64,000 nt of DNA from Asanoa ferruginea (GCF_003387075.1 NZ_QUMQ01000001.1:2604001-2668000), one strand, 5' to 3'. Counted from the stretch's first letter, positions 45,177 through 54,696 are shown. The notes: a model not told the origin generated them from the letters alone. Program-made: numbers and translations.

Positions 45177-45253
<77 letters not shown>

Positions 45254-45310
45254 GGTTTGCAGAGGGCACGGCGGGAAACCGCTCGTGCCCTCGTTCATTT
45301 CCAGGGCGGG

Positions 45311-46738
45311 TCAGGCGGCCAGCCGGGTGCCGTCGCGGCCGTCGCGCTTGACGCTGTAGAGCGCCGCGTCGGCCCGGCGCAGCGCGCGCTCCGGCGGCTC
45401 GTCGTCGTCGACCATCGCCACTCCGATACTCACTGTGCGGCCGATCGCGCGGGTCGCCTCGGCCAGCCGCTCGGCGATGTTCATCGCCTCGCTGGGGTTG
45501 CGCACCTCGAGGACCGCCACGAACTCGTCGCCGCCCAGGCGGAACAGCTCGTCGACGTGGCGCAGGCCGTTCTGAAGGGCGCGGGCGACCGCGACCAGGA
45601 CGGCGTCGCCCTCCTGGTGCCCGTAGGTGTCGTTGATGACCTTGAACTGGTCGATGTCGATGGCCAGCAGCGCCGTGCGGCCGGGGGTCGCGGTGCGGAT
45701 CCGCTCGCCGAACGGGACCTGGTGCCGCAACCCGGTCAGCGGGTCGGACATCGCCAATTCCTGGAGCTGAGACAGGGTACGCAGGCGGTCCAGGCAGGCC
45801 CACGCCTGTGCGGCGAGCAGTTCCATCAGGTTGACCGTCGACGGGTCCGGTTCGGTGTTGGTCTCGTCGGCGATCAGCATCACGCCGCCGGTGTCGGCCG
45901 GGCCGACCGGCACCGCGATGAGGGTCGCCACGCCGGCGTCGATCAGCGGGCGGTAGACGTGTGGCACCCGGTGCCCGGTCTCGCCGAGGGTGTAGGAGGA
46001 GCCGTGCGAGTGTGCGATGTCGACCAGTTCCTGCAGCGCCGACTCGGGGAACAGGGCCATCACGTCGCGCAGCTTGGCCTCGAACTCCTCGGGTAGGTAG
46101 GTCGGCATGCCCAGGCGCATCCGCTGGTCGTCGCGGACGACCAGGACGGCGGCCGACAGGCCGGAGACGTCGCGAGCGGCGTCGTTGGCGGCGGCCATCA
46201 ACTCCCACTCGCTGATCGCGGCGGTCAGCGCACCGGCGTGCCGGAGCAGCTTCTCGCTGCGGGTCTCGGCCGGTGGGCCGCCGAGTCGGGTGATCCGGTC
46301 GCCGAGGCATTCGGCGATCGCCTCGACGATGAGCCGGGCGGATTCGACGTCGGCCTCGGTGCGCCACTCGACGTTGAGCACACCGGTGGTCTGCCCGTCG
46401 TTGTCCATGAACGGAGCGCAGACCTCCAGGCGTACGTCCGGCGCGTTGAGCGGGATGTAGTCGGGGTCGTCCTCCGGGGAGGTGACGGTCTGGGTCTGGC
46501 CGGTGCGGAAGGCGCGACCGGACACACCGCGCCCTGGTTGCACGGTGGTGAAGACGTGCCAGGAACCGGCAGCGGCGACAGAACGTAGATGGTCACGCAC
46601 CGGTAGCAGAGCAGCCGTCATCGCGCCCGTGTGGGCACTGAGCGTGGTAACAGTCACCCGGCATGCTTCTTCGACAGACGAGGCCCGGGTCAGGCGCGCC
46701 GTCACGTCGCGGACGATGCGTTCGTGATCCAGTCGCAC
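45311..46738 (-). CDS. Diguanylate cyclase with GAF sensor domains
   Basis: The 475-residue protein has two GAF-like domains (about residues 15-160 and 180-310) and a C-terminal GGDEF domain (about 315-475). The active site is RLGGDEFVAVLE. Five residues before GGDEF lies RHVD, a canonical RxxD inhibitory site, so the enzyme should make c-di-GMP and be product-inhibited. No transmembrane segment is seen, so it is cytoplasmic. GTG start with GGAAAG 5 nt upstream. Confidence 0.9.
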   Translation of the reverse strand: MRLDHERIVRDVTARLTRASSVEEACRVTVTTLSAHTGAMTAALLPVRDHLRSVAAAGSWHVFTTVQPGRGVSGRAFRTGQTQTVTSPEDDPDYIPLNAPDVRLEVCAPFMDNDGQTTGVLNVEWRTEADVESARLIVEAIAECLGDRITRLGGPPAETRSEKLLRHAGALTAAISEWELMAAANDAARDVSGLSAAVLVVRDDQRMRLGMPTYLPEEFEAKLRDVMALFPESALQELVDIAHSHGSSYTLGETGHRVPHVYRPLIDAGVATLIAVPVGPADTGGVMLIADETNTEPDPSTVNLMELLAAQAWACLDRLRTLSQLQELAMSDPLTGLRHQVPFGERIRTATPGRTALLAIDIDQFKVINDTYGHQEGDAVLVAVARALQNGLRHVDELFRLGGDEFVAVLEVRNPSEAMNIAERLAEATRAIGRTVSIGVAMVDDDEPPERALRRADAALYSVKRDGRDGTRLAA

Positions 46739-46847
46739 GGTTCTTTCCGGTTAGGCGCAGTTATTCGCAGCACTGCAACTAAAGGCGAGTGACCTTCAGC
46801 AGCCTACCGACTGTATCCGGACCGTCACGACCCGGCCCAATCACGAC

Positions 46848-46881
46848 AACGGGCCCGCCGGACAATGCCGGCGGGCCCGTT
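46848..46881 (-). terminator. Terminator of the PBP gene
   Basis: A perfect 14-bp stem AACGGGCCCGCCGG/CCGGCGGGCCCGTT with a 6-nt loop, 14 bp downstream of the stop codon. Confidence 0.75.
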
Positions 46882-46894
46882 GACCTGCTGTTTG

Positions 46895-49369
46895 TCAGCC
46901 TCCTGGGCGCCGCGGTGGACCGGTGCCACCGGGGCCGTTGCCGGGACCGCCGGCACCCTTGCCGTTGCTCACTTGGATGACCACGACGCCGCCCTTGATC
47001 GTGCGGCCGTCGGGCGAGGTGCCCGCGGCGGTGCCCTCCGGGCACTTGGAGTCGATCGGCGTCGTGCGGTCGACGTCGACCTCGAAGCCGGCGCCCTCGA
47101 GCCTGGATCGGGCCGCGTCGACCGACTGGCACTCGACGTTGGGGATCGAACGCTGGTCGCCCTCGATCATCTTGGTGTTGCTGGGCGGGGTGAAGTTCTT
47201 CTTCGGCGCCTTCATCGCCTTCATGCCGTCGCGCAGCGTCTCGTAGACCGCCGGGTTGACGATGTCGTGCTCCATGTTGTGCGTCGTCTCGGCCCAGTCG
47301 GGGTCGGCCATGATGCCGGCGACGGCGAGCTGCTTGGTCATCGTGACCAGCGACGCGGTCTTCTCACTGTCGGTGGTGCCGGACTTGCCAGCCACCGGGT
47401 AGCCCACGATGTCGTGCACCGCCCGGGCGGTGGCGCCCCGGCAGCGTGACTTCGAGGAACTGTCGCCGAGCGGGCACCGGGCCGCGTCGACGGCCGCGCG
47501 GGCGACCTCCTGGTCAACAGCCTTGCGGCAGCGCGGTGCGGCGACGTCGAGCTTGGCGCCGTCTGGGGCGATGATCGCCTGCACCGGGTTGGGCTCGCAG
47601 TATCTGCCGTCGGCCGCCAGCGTCGCGTAGGCGTTGGCCAGGTCGAGCGGGGTCGTGGCCGAGACGCCCAGCGTGAAGGCGCCCCACTGGTCGGCGCCGT
47701 CCCTGTTGTTGGCGATCACGGCGTCGCTCTTGGCGCGGAACTTGATGCCCATCCGCTTGGCGGCGTCGACCACATTGGCCGCGCCGGCCGCCTGCTCGAG
47801 CGGCACGAAGAACGTGTTGACCGAGGCGCCGAAGCCGGACCACATGTCGTGCACGCCGGCCATGCTCGCGCTGGCGTTCTGTGGACAGTATTTGTTGGTG
47901 CCCGGACAGGCGCTCGGCCCATTGAATTCGACGATGTATTTCGACTTGAAGACCGGCTCCGCTTTGATCGTGTAGCTGAGCGGGAAGCCCTTCTCCAGCG
48001 CCGCGACCAGGGTGAAGATCTTGAACGTCGAGCCCGCCTGGTAGCCGGTGATGTCACCGCCACCGGTCAGCAGCGGGTTGGTGGTGTTGGGATAGGTGCC
48101 CCGGACCTTGCGCTTCTTCTTCGCCGGGTCGGTCGAGATCCCGTTCTGCGGCTTGTCGGTGGGGTCGAGCTTGTAGTTGCGGTTGACCGCCAGCGCCCGC
48201 ACGTAGCCGGTGCCGGGCTCGATCGCCGCGACCATCAGCGCATTGGGATGGTTTTTGCCAGTTTTGTAGTATTGCTCGACATTGGCCTTCGCGGCGTCCT
48301 GGACGCCGGCGTCGAGCGAGGTAATGATCTTGTAGCCGCCGCTCTTCAGCCGCCGCTCACGGTCATAGGTCGTCGCGCCGAACGACTCCTGATCCATCCA
48401 CCAGCGGTAGAAGAAGTCGCAGAAGAAGCCCCAGCTGTTTTTGGTGGTGGCCACGCAACCGTTGGGTGCCCGCTTGCCCTTGACGGTGAGCTTGACCGCC
48501 TTGGCCTTGTCGCGCTGCTCGGCGGTGATCGCGCCGATCTCGAACATGTTGTCGATGACGTAGTTGCGGCGCGCGACGGCCTGCGGGTAGCCGTCTTGGG
48601 TGGTCGGGTCGAACTCCGACGGCGCCTTCACCATGCCGGCCAGCAGTGCGGCCTCTTCAATGGTGAGGTTCTTGGGCTCCTTGGAGAAGTAGACCTGGCT
48701 CGCGGCGTAGACGCCGTAGGCGCCGGCACCGAACGGCGCGGTGTTGAGATAGCGCTCGAGGATCTCGGCCTTGCCCAGCTCTTTGTCGATCTGGAGGGCG
48801 TAGCGCATCTCGCGGATCTTGCGCTGCGGCGTGTCTTCCGTCGCGGCGACCACGTCCTGGGGGTCGGTCGCGGAGTAGGCGATCGCCAGCCGGACGTATT
48901 GCATGGTGAGCGTCGAGGCGCCCTGTGCGGTCTCGCCGGCCTGGTTGTTGGCCACGAACGCCCGGCCGATGCCCTTGATGTCGACGCCGTTGTGCTTGTA
49001 GAAGTTGTGGTCCTCGGCGGCGATGATCGCGTCCTGCATGAACTTGGACATGTCTTTGAGATCGACGTCGCGCCGGTTCTCGTCATACATCGTGGCCAGG
49101 GGCTTCTTGCCGTCGCTGGCGTAGATGTAGCTGATCTGCGGTGGGCGCTTGAGGGTCAGCTCGGTCGGCAGCTTGTCGAAGGTCTCGACGCCCGCCTTGG
49201 CCGCCAGGCCCGACATCGCGACAGCGGGGAACGCCGCGGCCGCCACGACCACCCCGGCCAGGACGCCACAGATGATCAGCGATGCCGCGTTGGCGAAAAT
49301 GTTGTGGTCACGCCGCCGCATCCAGCTTTTTTTGCGGGGCTTCCCAGGCTGCGCACTCCGCTCACTCAC
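46895..49369 (-). CDS. Class A penicillin-binding protein with PASTA domain (PonA2-like)
   Basis: The 824-residue bifunctional enzyme polymerises and cross-links peptidoglycan. A cytoplasmic N-terminus and one transmembrane helix (about 28-50) precede a GT51 transglycosylase domain with Glu119 in AAEDHNFYKHNGVD and GASTLTMQYVRL. The transpeptidase domain has Ser-x-x-Lys in AGSTFKIF, SVN, and KSGTTD. A PASTA domain (about 740-805) ends it, followed by a Gly/Pro tail. GTG 49369 has a TACCCT -10 box (complement of 49376-49381) 6 nt upstream and no Shine-Dalgarno. Gene order with wblA and the ArsA pair matches the M. tuberculosis ponA2-whiB4 locus and Streptomyces wblA locus. Confidence 0.93.
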   Translation of the reverse strand: MSERSAQPGKPRKKSWMRRRDHNIFANAASLIICGVLAGVVVAAAAFPAVAMSGLAAKAGVETFDKLPTELTLKRPPQISYIYASDGKKPLATMYDENRRDVDLKDMSKFMQDAIIAAEDHNFYKHNGVDIKGIGRAFVANNQAGETAQGASTLTMQYVRLAIAYSATDPQDVVAATEDTPQRKIREMRYALQIDKELGKAEILERYLNTAPFGAGAYGVYAASQVYFSKEPKNLTIEEAALLAGMVKAPSEFDPTTQDGYPQAVARRNYVIDNMFEIGAITAEQRDKAKAVKLTVKGKRAPNGCVATTKNSWGFFCDFFYRWWMDQESFGATTYDRERRLKSGGYKIITSLDAGVQDAAKANVEQYYKTGKNHPNALMVAAIEPGTGYVRALAVNRNYKLDPTDKPQNGISTDPAKKKRKVRGTYPNTTNPLLTGGGDITGYQAGSTFKIFTLVAALEKGFPLSYTIKAEPVFKSKYIVEFNGPSACPGTNKYCPQNASASMAGVHDMWSGFGASVNTFFVPLEQAAGAANVVDAAKRMGIKFRAKSDAVIANNRDGADQWGAFTLGVSATTPLDLANAYATLAADGRYCEPNPVQAIIAPDGAKLDVAAPRCRKAVDQEVARAAVDAARCPLGDSSSKSRCRGATARAVHDIVGYPVAGKSGTTDSEKTASLVTMTKQLAVAGIMADPDWAETTHNMEHDIVNPAVYETLRDGMKAMKAPKKNFTPPSNTKMIEGDQRSIPNVECQSVDAARSRLEGAGFEVDVDRTTPIDSKCPEGTAAGTSPDGRTIKGGVVVIQVSNGKGAGGPGNGPGGTGPPRRPGG

Positions 49370-49853
49370 CCCGACAGGGTACGGGAACGCACAACAATCT
49401 CGCGTCCCGCGTTTGGTGGGCAGACGTCGACACCGCACGCGCGAAGGTAAATCCGACGCGCCAGCACCAACGTCCTTCCGGGGCCGGCGTCGTTGTTGTG
49501 TTATGCGCACGCTCCGGCAGCCGGTGAGCACCAGCACCGACGATTCTGCCGGACTGCTGAGGTCTGTGTTGGCTTTTGACCGAATCCAGGCGAGATTTTC
49601 CGCGTACGGGGCATCTGAGCCGGCTCGCTATCCGACAGGCGAAGAGTGTCCCGGTTGTGATGTATTTATCTGACAACGTTGCGTAATCAGACGACTACGG
49701 AGCATGATGGTCCCGCGAGTATCGCGCGCCACCCGCCGCATCCCGGGGGAAACGGAGCGGTGGGTGACCGGGGGCAACACCTGCCGACTCGAGGTCGGGA
49801 GTCCGACTGGTGTGGAGAGTTCGGTAGCGGACTGCAAGGGGGGACGTGGACTG
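49370..49853. other. Long intergenic region upstream of wblA
   Basis: These 484 bp separate the divergent PBP and wblA. They are less GC-rich near 49650-49700. TTGCGT (49679-49684) and CATGAT (49703-49708), spaced 18 bp, are a weak promoter candidate that would give a 5' leader of about 140 nt, as seen for wblA in Streptomyces. Confidence 0.35.
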
Positions 49854-50150
49854 ATGGGCATGATCACAGACTGGCCGACGTTGGCGGCATGCCAGAACGG
49901 GGACCCGGACGCGCTTTTCGTGCAGGGCGCTGAGCAGAACGTGGCGAAGCGGATCTGCCGGAGTTGCCCGGTGCGGTATGAGTGCCTGGCCGACGCGCTG
50001 GACAACCGCATCGAGTTCGGCGTCTGGGGTGGCATGACCGAGCGCGAGCGCCGGGCCTTGCTGCGACGCCATCCGCAGGTGGCGAGCTGGCGCAAGATGT
50101 TCGAGGCCGCGCTGCGCAACAAGGACAAGTCGCTGGTCACGGCTGGCTGA
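49854..50150 (+). CDS. wblA: WhiB-family iron-sulfur transcriptional regulator, WblA/WhiB4-like
   Basis: The 98-residue protein has the four cluster-binding cysteines Cys13, Cys35, Cys38 and Cys44 and the WhiB turn GVWGG (56-60), followed by a basic helix (TERERRALLRRH) for DNA contact. WblA controls sporulation and secondary metabolism in Streptomyces; WhiB4 responds to oxidation in mycobacteria. Assignment to this orthologue group relies on position between a PASTA PBP and two ArsA-type ATPases, the same order as in Streptomyces and Mycobacterium. ATG 49854 and ATG 49860 are both possible starts. The 3' end overlaps the ArsA gene by 14 bp. Confidence 0.88.
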   Translation: MGMITDWPTLAACQNGDPDALFVQGAEQNVAKRICRSCPVRYECLADALDNRIEFGVWGGMTERERRALLRRHPQVASWRKMFEAALRNKDKSLVTAG

Positions 50151-51282
50151 TAGCCGAGCCGATCATCCGCAGCCCGTCGATGTCGTGGACATCGGCGGGC
50201 TGTGCGGTTACGGAGACCGTGGCGACCTCGGGGAACTCGGCCGCGAAGCCGGCCGTCACCGCGCGTTCCCGGTCGGCCAGCGCCGCCAGCGCGGCGTGGA
50301 TGCGCAACGCGTCGGCGGTGGGTGCCTGCTCGCCGGCGTCGGCGAAGGCGGCCGCGGCGGCGAGGCTGGCCTCGGCGCTCAGTTGCGGCACCTGGGTGCC
50401 GTGCACCCGGTTGACCACGAGCCCGGCCAGCGGCATCCGCTCCTCGCCGAGCCGGCGGGCGAAGTAGGCCGCCTCCCGGATGGCGTCCTTCTCCGGCGTG
50501 GCCACGACGAGGAACGCCGTCTCGGGCGCCTGGAGGATCTGGAAGGTCTGCTCGGCGCGCTGCCGGAAGCCGCCGAACATCGAGTCGAGCGCGGCGACAA
50601 AGCCTGACAAATCAGTCAAAAGCTGCGCGCCAAGCACTTTTTGTACGACCCGTGAGAACACCCCGAACGACGCTGTGACCAGGCCGAACACGCTGCGCCC
50701 GCCGGCCCGGGCCGGTGCCAGCAGCAGGCGCAGCATCCGACCGTCGAGAAACCGGCCCAGCCGGGCCGGAGCGTCGAGAAAGTCGAGCGCCGACCGTGAC
50801 GGTGGGGTGTCGACCACGATCAGGTCCCACTCGCCCTGTGCGTGCAGGTGGCCCAGCTTCTCCATCGCCATGTATTCCTGCGTGCCCGAGAAGGTCGAGC
50901 TCATCGCCTGGTAGAAGGGGTTGGCGAAGATCTCCGCCGCCTTCGCCGGGTCGGTGTGCGCGAGCACCACCTCGTCGAAGGTGCGCTTCATGTCGAGCAT
51001 CATCGCGTGCAGCGAGCCGTCGGTGCCCTCGCCGACGCCCTTGACCGGGCGAGGGGTGTTGTCGAGCTCGGTCAGGCCGAGCGACTGGGCCAGCCTGCGG
51101 GCGGGGTCGATGGTGAGCACGACGGTGCGCCGGCCGTGCTGCTCAGCGGCCCGCAGGGCGAGGGCGGCAGCCGTCGTGGTCTTGCCGACTCCACCCGAGC
51201 CGCAACAGACCACGATGCGGACGCCCGGGTCGCTCAGGATCCGGTCGATGTCGAGCCGCGGCGGGTGTTGATCCGATGACAC
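50137..51282 (-). CDS. ArsA-family ATPase (second of pair)
   Basis: The 381-residue P-loop ATPase has deviant Walker A CGSGGVGKTT near residues 21-30 and the ArsA/Get3 signature VLTIDPARRLAQSLGL, then VVDTPPSRSALDFLDAP. It lacks the second ATPase half of true arsenite pumps, as do actinobacterial homologues next to wblA. Its role is unproven; mycobacterial orthologues (Rv3679/Rv3680) act as a complex in redox and cell-envelope stress. The gene lies 10 bp after the paired ATPase and overlaps wblA tail to tail. Confidence 0.88.
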   Translation of the reverse strand: MSSDQHPPRLDIDRILSDPGVRIVVCCGSGGVGKTTTAAALALRAAEQHGRRTVVLTIDPARRLAQSLGLTELDNTPRPVKGVGEGTDGSLHAMMLDMKRTFDEVVLAHTDPAKAAEIFANPFYQAMSSTFSGTQEYMAMEKLGHLHAQGEWDLIVVDTPPSRSALDFLDAPARLGRFLDGRMLRLLLAPARAGGRSVFGLVTASFGVFSRVVQKVLGAQLLTDLSGFVAALDSMFGGFRQRAEQTFQILQAPETAFLVVATPEKDAIREAAYFARRLGEERMPLAGLVVNRVHGTQVPQLSAEASLAAAAAFADAGEQAPTADALRIHAALAALADRERAVTAGFAAEFPEVATVSVTAQPADVHDIDGLRMIGSAISQP

Positions 51283-51292
51283 ATGCCCGAGT

Positions 51293-52273
51293 TTATGGGG
51301 TCGGAGCAGCCAACAGAGCAGCGGCGAGAACGTCGAGCCCCTCCCGGTCGACGCCAGCGCTCAACAGGGGCAGCTCCAGCACCGGCCGACCCAGCTCGAC
51401 GAGGTCGCCGCGGAGCGAATCTTCCAGCTCCTGACGGGTCAGATGGTTCTTCACCTCGGCGAAGAGGCCGGTGACCGTGGCCTTGTCGGTGGGCAGCCCG
51501 GCGGCCGTCAAACCGCGGCGCAGCTCGGCCTGCGACACCTTGCCGGCGGCCACCAGCGGTGTCTGAGCCTCGTTGACGATCACGTGCCCGACCGGGATGC
51601 GCAGCCGGTTGAGCTCGTCGATCGCGTCGACCGTCTCCTGGACCGGCATCTCCTCGAGAAGTGTGACCACATGCACAGCGGTCATCGGGGAGCGGAGCAG
51701 GGCCTGGACGCCGTCGCTCTGGGTCTTGATCGGCCCGACCTTGGCGAGCTTGGCGGTCTCCGCGGTCACGTTGAGGAATCGGCCGATCCGGCCCGTCGGT
51801 GGGGCGTCGACCACGACCGCGTCGTACACCCGATGCCCGCCGGAGGTTCTGGTTGTCGCCTCTTTGACCTTGCCGGTGAGCAGCACGTCGCGCAGGCCGG
51901 GCGCGATGGTCGTGGCGAAGTCGATCGCGCCCAACCGGCGCAGCGCCCGCCCGGCGGCGCCCAACCGGTAGAACATCTCGAGGTATTCGAGCAGCGCTTC
52001 CTCGGCGTCGATGGCCAGCACCCGCACCTCGCCGCCGCCGGCCGCCGCGGTGATCCGCCGCTCCTCGTAGGGCAGCGGCGGGGTGCCGAAAAGCTGGGCG
52101 ACGCCCTGGCGACCCTCGACCTCGACGAGCAACGTGCGGCGCCCACCGGCGGCCAGCGCCAGCGCGAGCGCGGCGGCCACGGTGGTCTTGCCGGTGCCAC
52201 CCTTCCCGGTCACCACATGCAGCCGCGCGGGCCACAGGTCAGCGCGTCGGCCGGTCGGGGCGGATCTGGTCAC
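51293..52273 (-). CDS. ArsA-related P-loop ATPase (first of pair)
   Basis: The 326-residue ATPase has Walker A TGKGGTGKTT near residues 22-31 and VVVDAPPTGRIGRFLNV, the ArsA-like switch region. It also contains LLVEVEGRQGVAQLFG, the position of the ArsA signature. It is shorter than its partner and probably forms a heteromer with it. GTG 52273 has a TACTCT -10 box (complement of 52280-52285) 6 nt upstream within the 16-bp gap after the preceding gene. Confidence 0.87.
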   Translation of the reverse strand: MTRSAPTGRRADLWPARLHVVTGKGGTGKTTVAAALALALAAGGRRTLLVEVEGRQGVAQLFGTPPLPYEERRITAAAGGGEVRVLAIDAEEALLEYLEMFYRLGAAGRALRRLGAIDFATTIAPGLRDVLLTGKVKEATTRTSGGHRVYDAVVVDAPPTGRIGRFLNVTAETAKLAKVGPIKTQSDGVQALLRSPMTAVHVVTLLEEMPVQETVDAIDELNRLRIPVGHVIVNEAQTPLVAAGKVSQAELRRGLTAAGLPTDKATVTGLFAEVKNHLTRQELEDSLRGDLVELGRPVLELPLLSAGVDREGLDVLAAALLAAPTP

Positions 52274-52289
52274 GCACCAAGAGTAAGCG

Positions 52290-53171
52290 TCAGCCGACGT
52301 CGCAGACCCACCAGCCGGTCGTGTGTACGACGGTGAAGCGGAGCTGCTCGGCGGTGCTGCGGTCGTCGGCCGTCAACACTGTCAACCGGGTCGACACCAG
52401 GGCCTTCTCGGCGTCCTGCTGTTCCACCTTCGGCGGGTCCCACTTGTAGCGGGGGTTCGGGTAGGTCCGCGCGTACCGCTGGATCTCGTCGACCTTGTCC
52501 TGGAGCGCGCCCACGTCGCGCGCGTCGCCACAGACCAGCGCGGCGGCCGCGGTCGCGTTCTGCTTCACATAGACGGCGTCGAGGAAGCTCTCCACCGCGG
52601 CGACCGGCTCGGCCGCGCCCTCGCCCGTCTCGACGTCGCGGAGCACGAGATAACCGGCTATCCCGCCGCCGCCGCACAACAGCAGAACCCCGGCCAGCAC
52701 GATTGCCGTGATCCACAGGCCGCGCCGGCGGCGCTTCGGTGCCGGAAAAGCCGGATAAGGGGGTACGGCGGGGCCCCACTGGGGTCCGCCGACGGGTGGC
52801 GCCGGTTGGGCGGTGGCCCAGTCGGTGGCGGCGGGCGGCACCGTCGGGGATTGCGGGCCGGTCCACGGCGGCGGCGTCCACAACGGGGTGGGCGGGGCGC
52901 TTGTGGCTGGAGTGATTTCCTGGGTCTGATCCGGGCCAGGCTCGGCCGGCGGCGGCGGCGGCGCGGGAGCCTCTGACGGGGCCTCGGCAGGGATTGCCAC
53001 GGCGGGGGCACGTTCGGGAGGGTGCGGCGCACTCGGCGGCCCCGGTGGCGGCGGTGGGGCGGGCGCTTCCTGCGGCGGAGGCGGCGGGGGCACCGCCGGG
53101 CGGGCGCCGCTGTCGTCGCCCGGCTCGGGGGCGTCGGTGGGCCGGGAGTCACCGGCGGGCGGCACGCTCAT
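52290..53171 (-). CDS. Proline-rich single-pass membrane protein
   Basis: The 293-residue protein has a Pro-rich, mostly uncharged cytoplasmic N-terminus of about 150 residues. A basic stop (KRRRRG) precedes a transmembrane helix (LWITAIVLAGVLLLCGGGGI). The extracytoplasmic domain of about 110 residues resembles the small NTF2-like (DUF4878-type) domains of actinobacterial membrane proteins (AVESFLDAVYVKQNATAAAAL). Function is unknown. ATG with GGGGAG upstream. Its tail lies 16 bp from the ArsA-type gene, and co-transcription is likely. Confidence 0.82.
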   Translation of the reverse strand: MSVPPAGDSRPTDAPEPGDDSGARPAVPPPPPPQEAPAPPPPPGPPSAPHPPERAPAVAIPAEAPSEAPAPPPPPAEPGPDQTQEITPATSAPPTPLWTPPPWTGPQSPTVPPAATDWATAQPAPPVGGPQWGPAVPPYPAFPAPKRRRRGLWITAIVLAGVLLLCGGGGIAGYLVLRDVETGEGAAEPVAAVESFLDAVYVKQNATAAAALVCGDARDVGALQDKVDEIQRYARTYPNPRYKWDPPKVEQQDAEKALVSTRLTVLTADDRSTAEQLRFTVVHTTGWWVCDVG

Positions 53172-53260
53172 GGTCTCCCCAGGTCTCGTCCGGACGAGCC
53201 GTCGCGGAGCAGGGTAGCCGACCTGGGGCCGCTGGTATCGCCACCGGTAACCTCGGCCGC

Positions 53261-53416
53261 ATGCAGAAATGGGAGTACGCGACCGTGCCTCTGCTGGTCC
53301 ACGCGACCAAGCAGATTCTGGACAACTGGGGTGACGACGGCTGGGAGCTCGTCAACGTCATTCCCGGTCCCAATCCGGAGCAGTTGGTCGCCTACATGAA
53401 GCGGCCCAAGTCGTGA
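53261..53416 (+). CDS. DUF4177 domain-containing small protein
   Basis: The 51-residue protein has the DUF4177 pattern KWEYATVPLL then ILDNWGDDGWELVNVIPG. Function is unknown. ATG 53261 follows a TAACCT -10 box (53248-53253) by 7 nt with no Shine-Dalgarno, so the mRNA is likely leaderless. Its stop overlaps the RidA start by 4 bp. Confidence 0.82.
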   Translation: MQKWEYATVPLLVHATKQILDNWGDDGWELVNVIPGPNPEQLVAYMKRPKS

Positions 53417-53877
53417 CCACCCCGCACGAGCGCCTCGCCGAGCTCGGGCTGACCCTGCCCGAGGTCGTGCCACCGGTGGCCGCCTACGTGCCGGCGGTCC
53501 AGTCGGGCAACTACGTCTACGTCTCCGGCCAGGTGCCGATCGTCGATGGCAAGCTGCTCGCCACCGGCAAGGTCGGTGCCGAGGTCACCGCCGAGCAGGC
53601 CCAGGACCTGGCCCGGCAGTGCGGCCTCAACGTGCTGGCCGCGATCGACGCCCTGGTCGGCCTCGAATATGTCGTCAAGGTCGTCAAGGTGGTCGGCTTC
53701 GTCGCCTCGGCGCCCGGTTTCACCGGCCAGCCGGTGGTCGTCAACGGCGCCTCCGAGCTGTTCGGCCAGGTGTTCGGCGAGGCCGGCCGGCACGCCCGCA
53801 GCGCGGTCGGCGTCGCGGAACTGCCGCTCGGCGCCCCGGTCGAGGTCGAGGCGATCGTCGAGGTCGCGGTCGCCTGA
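53413..53877 (+). CDS. RidA family protein
   Basis: The 154-residue protein matches the longer YjgF/RidA subgroup: VQSGNYVYVSGQVPIVDGK and QDLARQCGLNVLAAIDALVG, ending in VEVEAIVEVAVA. RidA proteins deaminate reactive enamine/imine intermediates. The catalytic Arg of archetypal RidA (near the C-terminal CVEA pattern) is not evident here, so activity is uncertain. The 4-bp overlap with DUF4177 indicates a coupled operon. Confidence 0.87.
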   Translation: MTTPHERLAELGLTLPEVVPPVAAYVPAVQSGNYVYVSGQVPIVDGKLLATGKVGAEVTAEQAQDLARQCGLNVLAAIDALVGLEYVVKVVKVVGFVASAPGFTGQPVVVNGASELFGQVFGEAGRHARSAVGVAELPLGAPVEVEAIVEVAVA

Positions 53878-53916
53878 CCGCCGGTCCTGTCGTAGCCCGG
53901 TAATACGATCGCACCC

Positions 53917-54696
53917 ATGACGGCCCACGTGACCACTCCGGCGGCGGCGCTAGCGGAACGCCTGCCGGAGTGGGCCACGTTGGTCCGGGCGCCCAACCCG
54001 GGCCCGATGACCCTCGACGGCACAAACACGTGGGTCCTGCGGGCCACCGCCGGCGCGCCCGCCGTGGTGATCGACCCCGGGCCGCTCGACGAGGGTCACC
54101 TGCGGGCGATCGCCGCACACGGCCCGATCGGCACCGTGTTGGCCACCCACGGCCACCCCGACCACGTCGAAGGCCTCGACCGCTTCGCCGAGCTGACCGG
54201 GGCGACCGTGCTCCGCGACCTCGGTGCGCACGACCTGGCCGGTGTCCAGATCACCGCGGTGGCCACGCCCGGCCACACCGCCGACTCGGTCTGTTTCGTG
54301 GCCGAGGGAGCTGTTTTCACCGGCGACACGATTCTCGGCCGGGGCACCACCGTGGTCGCCCATCCCGACGGCGACCTCGGCGACTACCTCGCCAGCCTCG
54401 AGTTGCTGACGGCCTACTCCGGCTTCCTGGCGCTGCCCGGCCACGGCCCGGCGCTGGCCGACTGCGCGGTGGCCGCGCGGTTCTATCTCGCACACCGGCA
54501 GGCCCGCCTCGAGCAGGTCCGGTCCGCTGTTGCAAATGGCGCCAAAACGGCCGACGAGGTTGTCGCCACCGTCTACGCCGACGTCGACCGCTCGCTCTGG
54601 CCCGCCGCCGAGTGGTCGGTCCGCGCCCAACTCGCATATCTCGGTGTGCCGTCCCGGGAATCGCGACGGGGGTCACAGGGGTTGGATGGACCGTGA
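53917..54696 (+). CDS. MBL-fold metallo-hydrolase
   Basis: The 259-residue protein has the metallo-beta-lactamase motif THGHPDH (His78, His80, Asp82, His83), TPGHTADSVCF and LPGHGPALADC, and a C-terminal winged helix as in LACTB2-like hydrolases. Substrate may be an RNA or thioester. ATG 53917 follows a TACGAT -10 box (53904-53909) by 7 nt with no Shine-Dalgarno. The stop overlaps the cyclase start by 4 bp. Confidence 0.88.
   Translation: MTAHVTTPAAALAERLPEWATLVRAPNPGPMTLDGTNTWVLRATAGAPAVVIDPGPLDEGHLRAIAAHGPIGTVLATHGHPDHVEGLDRFAELTGATVLRDLGAHDLAGVQITAVATPGHTADSVCFVAEGAVFTGDTILGRGTTVVAHPDGDLGDYLASLELLTAYSGFLALPGHGPALADCAVAARFYLAHRQARLEQVRSAVANGAKTADEVVATVYADVDRSLWPAAEWSVRAQLAYLGVPSRESRRGSQGLDGP

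Noticed and set aside
53970-54692. Extended N-terminus of the cyclase gene
   Set aside because: It is an out-of-frame reading of the MBL gene, whose own motifs are intact; the zinc ribbon begins at GTG 54693.
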